Shown here: positions 13,771-17,405 of the stretch, piece after piece
Numbering within the stretch: the first letter of the stretch is position 1
Layout: every line of letters begins with the position of its first letter
Source of the DNA: Acidobacteriaceae bacterium
Lineage (GTDB): Bacteria > Acidobacteriota > Terriglobia > Terriglobales > Acidobacteriaceae
Assembly (NCBI GenBank): GCA_003162255.1
Contig: PMMJ01000449.1
Coordinates: forward strand, 769 to 18,173
Direction of reading: 5' to 3'
Length of the DNA stretch: 17,405 bases
The notes under the pieces: generated by a model
What the model was told of the DNA's origin: nothing
Databases searched by the model: none
What the model saw: the letters and a program-made list of their open reading frames with translations, nothing else
Translations under genes and position numbers: made by a program

Positions 13771-16712
13771 TACCTTTGAGCCCCGGGAGTCGCGGTGGCG
13801 CGGGCTGCCGCCGAGCTGCGCTCGGCCTGGACGGGCGGGACGCCCGTCCCCACACGGCCAGTAACAATGCTCGCATTTTGGCGTTTGGCTGGTGTGTTGA
13901 CCAAATTGGGCAGCGGGACTGAGACGTGCTCGTGGATGCTCTGGCGTTCATTGTTGTCTTCGGGATTGAGTTGACGATAGGGACCGGTGATCGCCTGCGA
14001 AGCTTCGTCGGCTTTGAAGCGCAGATAGCGAGCCTGGTGCTCTTTGGACATCTTTTCGTCACCGAGACCGTTGTAGCAGAGCATGAGATTGTAGTGCGCC
14101 TGCAAGTCCTCGGGATCGACGGCGAGCACCTGCTGCAGGACTTTCACCGCGTCCGCATACTTTCTCTGCAGAAAGAGCACACGCCCAAGATTGTTCAGCG
14201 CCACGCGGTCGCGAGGATACTGAGCAAGCACGATTTGGAAATGCATGGCGGCTTGGTCGTAGTCTCCCGTTGTCTTCAGCAGTGATCCATAAAAGAAATT
14301 CGTTCGCGCCAGTTTCGGGTTAAGCGCCAACGCTTTTTCAAGAACCGTGCGGGCGCGAGCGACGTCGCCTTCCTGCAAGGCAGCGCGTCCGATGTTCAGC
14401 CAGCCGTCGGGATTCTGCGGGTCGACCTCTGCGACTTTTTCGAAGGCAGCCTGCGCCGCTTTCAGATCGCCTTGCAGCAACAGACCGATGCCGTAGTCGT
14501 TCCAGCGCTGCCAGTCTTCTTTGGCGAGTTGGGTCCTGGGCTTGGGCGCGGGGGCATTGGCGGGCAAGACGTCGACAGCGACTTCGTTTTCCGCAACTGC
14601 CACAATCGGCAGATCTGGAATTTTCTCCGACTTCGCGGAGACTCCCTGGAGCGACCCGGCGAACGCAAATTTTGTGTCGTCATAGTCAGGCGTGACGGAG
14701 GCCGACGCGACGCCGGGCTTCGATGGATTGCTGTCGCGCGCTTTTTCACGCTCTCCCGCAAATGCGAACTGCGTGTTCCACCACGCAAACTTGCGATAGC
14801 AGAGCCGCGCCGTCAAGGTGATTTTGCTCCCTGCCTTCTCGGGGATCTTCATGCGGAAGTGCACCGTGTCGGCGGCGCCGGGCGGGATCAGGCGCACGTA
14901 CACGACGGCGCGCGTGGCCCAAGCGTTGCGCTTGTTAATCGGGTTGCCGTGCGCGTCCACCTGGAGCGAGCGATAGAAGTGCGCCCCTTTTTCAACCGGT
15001 CCTTTCCCGTCGTCCTCGACCATGCCGCTCCAGAAAATCGTCTGGCCTTGGTCGTCGACACCTTTGAGTTCGAGCCAGGTATCGTAGGCATCGACCGTGC
15101 CGCCGGGGAAGAAATGTCCGACCCGCTTGGTGCGAACTACGACATCGACGCGGACCGTGTCGCCGCGACGGACGGCGGCCCGCACGCGATTGAGTGGAGC
15201 GGTGAGTGCTGCGGTGACGAGAGCAGGCTGAGCGGTGGCGGGAGTGATCTTGGCTTCCGCTTCTTCACCCACGGCGAAGGTGGTTGCGAGTTCGTGTTCG
15301 GCGGCCGCTCCTGCTTTCAGCGGAGAGCTTGCTGGCGATAGCGCAAAAATATCCACCGTAAGAGCTCCGCTGGTCAGGAAATCTTCGGTGGCCTTCAACT
15401 GCGCCGCATCTTCATTGGCCGTGGGCAGCGCCGTGTTGGCGGCGGGAAAACGGTGAGAGTGCACTTTGCCGGCAACGTTGCCCATGTCGTTGGAGGTCTC
15501 GAGTGGCATGTGGCAATCGGCGCATTGCTGCGGCTTTGCCGGGTAGTAGAACGAGCGAGCGCCCTCACCGGACACGCCGCTGGCCTGCCAGTTGTCATAC
15601 TCGTTAAATCCGCGAATCCAGCGGTAGTGATTGACCGGCACGTCGAGGTGCACCTTGTGACAGGAGGAGCAGAACTCCGCCGTCTGCTGCTTCATGAAGG
15701 GCTTGAGGAACACGCGGCGATGCGGCTCCGGATTCAGCTTGATCATGAAGTCGTGCAGGCCGCGAACCAGGGGATTCTTGCTGGCCGCAAGCTCATGCAG
15801 TTTGGGATACTCGAGATAGAAATCGCCCTGCCCCATCGTGCTTTTCACGTCGGCGATGGAATGGCACATCATGCAACCGAGTCCAGCTTGGGCTTCGGGA
15901 GTGTGCACAATCTGTTTGATAGGCGTATCCATCTTGCCCGCATAAAGTACCGCCGGATCATGGCATCCGCCGCACCATTTTGAAGGCTTGGTGCCAACCG
16001 TGTCCTGCATGTACTCGATCGACTTGCGATACCACTGATTATTAAACGAAGAAAAATGGTGGGCCGAGCTGTTCCACTGGTTGTAGATATCCTCGTGGCA
16101 GCGCTTGCAGGAATCCGATTCCATGAAGAACTTGCTGGGAATCTTTTCTCCGCCATACACCTGGGCGGAACTTGGGAAAAATGGGCCGGTGGGACCGTCG
16201 CCTTCGCCGTTCATGGTGAGGGGCGGCATGGCGGGATTCTCAATGCGTCCATGCTGGACCCAGCGAGTTTCGCGGAGATAGCGGGCAACGGGCGCGAGCA
16301 CCGCCAGCACGGCGAGCACCGCCGCGACGCGAACGATGGCATTGCGGGACAGCCATCCGGTTCGCGCGGCAACGATCAGGCCGGCCCCGAGGAAGCTCAA
16401 GGCGAGGTGAACGTAGACGAGAGTCCAGTCGGAACGCAGCGCTCCGGTATAAATCAGTGCCAGCCCTGGAATCGCGCCGAGGAAGAGAAAAACCATTCCG
16501 GCGCGAAGCAGCGGCTCACTCTGACGCCACCGGCGGACCAGCCACACCAGCAGCCAGACCGAAGCCACGACGCCCGCGATGGCGTGCAGCAACACCACTC
16601 CGGCATAGAACACATTCGCTTGCGGGAACGCGTAAAGGTAGGCCGCAGACACGGCTAGAAAGCCGATCAGCAGCGCCAGCGCTCGATTCCCAGGATTTCC
16701 GGTGGACCACAT
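13770..16712 (-). CDS. Membrane-anchored five-haem cytochrome c with C-terminal TPR domain
   Basis: The 980-residue protein starts with about five hydrophobic segments (residues 11-29, 35-59, 71-91, 97-116, 127-146). A periplasmic multihaem region follows with five CxxCH motifs: CKRCH (202), CGGCH (247), CMMCH (280), CSSCH (348) and CADCH (397). Extra histidines (HH at 218, H331, H420) could be distal ligands. A beta-rich middle part contains VGHFFPGGTVDAYDTWLEL (531-549), a motif I associate with acidobacterial multihaem proteins. Three to four TPRs (about 735-890) end the conserved part. It probably passes electrons at the inner membrane while the TPRs recruit partners. It is the first gene of the operon, and its TAA overlaps the next ATG. 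The last 30 or so residues (about 948-980) are encoded by a dispersed repeat and are probably not functional sequence. No strong ribosome binding site precedes the ATG. Confidence 0.87.
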   Translation of the reverse strand: MWSTGNPGNRALALLIGFLAVSAAYLYAFPQANVFYAGVVLLHAIAGVVASVWLLVWLVRRWRQSEPLLRAGMVFLFLGAIPGLALIYTGALRSDWTLVYVHLALSFLGAGLIVAARTGWLSRNAIVRVAAVLAVLAVLAPVARYLRETRWVQHGRIENPAMPPLTMNGEGDGPTGPFFPSSAQVYGGEKIPSKFFMESDSCKRCHEDIYNQWNSSAHHFSSFNNQWYRKSIEYMQDTVGTKPSKWCGGCHDPAVLYAGKMDTPIKQIVHTPEAQAGLGCMMCHSIADVKSTMGQGDFYLEYPKLHELAASKNPLVRGLHDFMIKLNPEPHRRVFLKPFMKQQTAEFCSSCHKVHLDVPVNHYRWIRGFNEYDNWQASGVSGEGARSFYYPAKPQQCADCHMPLETSNDMGNVAGKVHSHRFPAANTALPTANEDAAQLKATEDFLTSGALTVDIFALSPASSPLKAGAAAEHELATTFAVGEEAEAKITPATAQPALVTAALTAPLNRVRAAVRRGDTVRVDVVVRTKRVGHFFPGGTVDAYDTWLELKGVDDQGQTIFWSGMVEDDGKGPVEKGAHFYRSLQVDAHGNPINKRNAWATRAVVYVRLIPPGAADTVHFRMKIPEKAGSKITLTARLCYRKFAWWNTQFAFAGEREKARDSNPSKPGVASASVTPDYDDTKFAFAGSLQGVSAKSEKIPDLPIVAVAENEVAVDVLPANAPAPKPRTQLAKEDWQRWNDYGIGLLLQGDLKAAQAAFEKVAEVDPQNPDGWLNIGRAALQEGDVARARTVLEKALALNPKLARTNFFYGSLLKTTGDYDQAAMHFQIVLAQYPRDRVALNNLGRVLFLQRKYADAVKVLQQVLAVDPEDLQAHYNLMLCYNGLGDEKMSKEHQARYLRFKADEASQAITGPYRQLNPEDNNERQSIHEHVSVPLPNLVNTPAKRQNASIVTGRVGTGVPPVQAERSSAAARATATPGAQR
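13795..13860. repeat. Double-hairpin dispersed repeat translated at the cytochrome C-terminus
   Basis: GCCGAG/CTCGGC (13810-13815 and 13821-13826, 5-base loop) is followed by GGACGGGCG/CGCCCGTCC (13829-13837 and 13841-13849, 3-base loop), both perfect. The first 25 bases (13810-13834) recur with two changes at 17381-17405, where the window cuts the element. On the minus strand it is read in frame as part of the cytochrome tail (GRVGTGVPPVQAERSSA). Confidence 0.65.
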
Positions 16713-16760
16713 GACAGATGCCAGCGGCGCACATGAGAACCTGCAACGCTGAGTTGCGCC

Positions 16761-16790
16761 ATATTAGCGGTTGGCGGGAAGCGGTGTCTC
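16761..16790 (-). promoter_or_regulatory. Possible promoter of the cytochrome/CRTAC1 operon
   Basis: On the minus strand GAGACA (16790-16785) and TAATAT (16766-16761) are 18 bases apart, each matching the sigma70 consensus at 4/6 positions. Transcription would start about 42 bases before the ATG at 16712. The 155-base gap 16713-16867 separates divergent genes, so a promoter is expected here, but the match is modest. Confidence 0.3.
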
Positions 16791-16867
16791 TAATAGGAAC
16801 AGATTAGGAGACATCTCGCCGACGATCGGGTTGACGCCGGGATAAGGTCAGACAAAGATAGTCCTTA

Positions 16868-17356
16868 GTGCGTGCCGCCGTTCCCGCAGTTGCCAAGACG
16901 CTGGTTTTCACCGTGTTCGTGCCCGGAACTGTGGCGGGCTATGTACCGTGGCGGCTGAGGCAGGGTGCGGCAGCACCCGTGACCGGCGCCGAAGAATGCG
17001 CGGCGGTTGCCGTCATTGCCATCGGGATTGCGATCTATTTCTACACCGCGTTCTGGGGCTTCGCTCTGATTGGCGGCGGTACGCCCGCGCCGATCGCGCC
17101 GACCAAAATCCTCGTCGTCAAAGGTCTGCACCGCTTCGTGCGCAATCCAATGTACATCGGAGTCGGGCTCGTCATCGGAGGACAAGCCTGGTTGTTCCAC
17201 TCGCTGCATATCGCGATCTACATGACCTGCATGTTGCTGACTGCCCATCTGTTTGTCGTCTTTTATGAGGAGCCGACTCTGCGCAAGCGGTACGGGGAGG
17301 AATACGATCGCTATCGCGCGTCGGTGCCGCGTTGGATACCGAAATTCAGAGTCTAG
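16868..17356 (+). CDS. Isoprenylcysteine carboxyl methyltransferase/PEMT-like membrane protein
   Basis: This 162-residue protein has hydrophobic segments at about 8-26, 44-68 and 95-131. Its C-terminal half has the core signature of the ICMT/phospholipid methyltransferase family: GLHRFVRNPMYIGVGLVIGG (86-105), then FYEEPTLRKRYGEEYDRYR (132-150) and VPRWIP (153-158). Members methylate carboxyl groups or lipid head groups with S-adenosylmethionine, using the conserved RNPMY and EE-LRKRYG parts. Bacterial copies are mostly uncharacterised, and the substrate here is unknown. The start is GTG at 16868, the first start codon after an in-frame TAG at 16859-16861. No clear ribosome binding site is visible. 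The gene is divergent from the cytochrome operon and may be unrelated to it. Length is normal for the compact bacterial form. Confidence 0.8.
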   Translation: MRAAVPAVAKTLVFTVFVPGTVAGYVPWRLRQGAAAPVTGAEECAAVAVIAIGIAIYFYTAFWGFALIGGGTPAPIAPTKILVVKGLHRFVRNPMYIGVGLVIGGQAWLFHSLHIAIYMTCMLLTAHLFVVFYEEPTLRKRYGEEYDRYRASVPRWIPKFRV

Positions 17357-17405
17357 CAAGCCGCAGGCGGTCGAAGCGAAGCCGAACTGCGCTCGGCTTG
17401 GACGG
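17357..17405. repeat. Dispersed repeat, second copy, cut by the window edge
   Basis: Directly after the methyltransferase stop comes a GCGAAGC-containing stretch. It is followed by 25 bases (17381-17405) that match 13810-13834 at 23 of 25 positions in the same orientation, including the GCCGA/CTCGGC hairpin. The GGACGG that starts the second hairpin is the last sequence in the window. Confidence 0.6.

Noticed and set aside
16865..17359. A 164-codon minus-strand frame opposite the methyltransferase
   Set aside because: No domain, while the plus strand shows the RNPMY and EEPTLRKRYG family motifs.

Overview
The window looks like a chromosomal piece from an acidobacterium (Acidobacteriota, probably a soil lineage near Koribacter/Sulfotelmatobacter). 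This is inferred from several signs: GC-rich coding, several CRTAC1-like/ASPIC-UnbV proteins, a multihaem cytochrome-TPR fusion, a secreted family 2 glycoside hydrolase, and short dispersed repeats containing GCGAAGC or a GGACGGGCG/CGCCCGTCC hairpin. No rRNA, tRNA, CRISPR array, transposase or integrase was seen. No gene-free stretch exceeds 300 bases; the longest are 835-1124 and 5332-5561.

Left part (1-6527). A membrane-anchored PpiD/SurA-type chaperone runs off the left edge on the minus strand. It is divergent from a secreted GH2 enzyme whose catalytic pair (Asp470, Glu552) matches exo-beta-D-glucosaminidases. Next come an APC-superfamily permease on the minus strand and a secreted YdjC/ChbG-like carbohydrate deacetylase on the plus strand. 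A plausible shared theme is use of chitin or chitosan fragments: the deacetylase would expose glucosamine ends, the GH2 enzyme would release glucosamine, and the permease would import an amine-containing product. The permease leader holds a strong sigma70-like promoter and an intrinsic-terminator-like hairpin ending just before its TTG start, so it may be controlled by attenuation.

Right part (6549-16712). Four minus-strand genes form an apparent operon. In transcription order they are a membrane-anchored five-haem cytochrome c with C-terminal TPRs, a CRTAC1-like beta-propeller protein, a 1153-residue TPR/CRTAC1/ASPIC protein with a further unassigned domain of about 435 residues, and a third CRTAC1-like protein. 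The first two overlap by one base (TAATG). The arrangement suggests one envelope assembly linking multihaem redox chemistry, TPR scaffolds and calcium-loop propellers. I know of no assigned function for it, and it is the best candidate here for an undescribed system.

Right edge (16868-17405). A small isoprenylcysteine carboxyl methyltransferase/PEMT-like membrane protein is followed by the start of a dispersed repeat. A second copy of that repeat lies in the operon at the cytochrome/CRTAC1 junction, where it is translated in frame.
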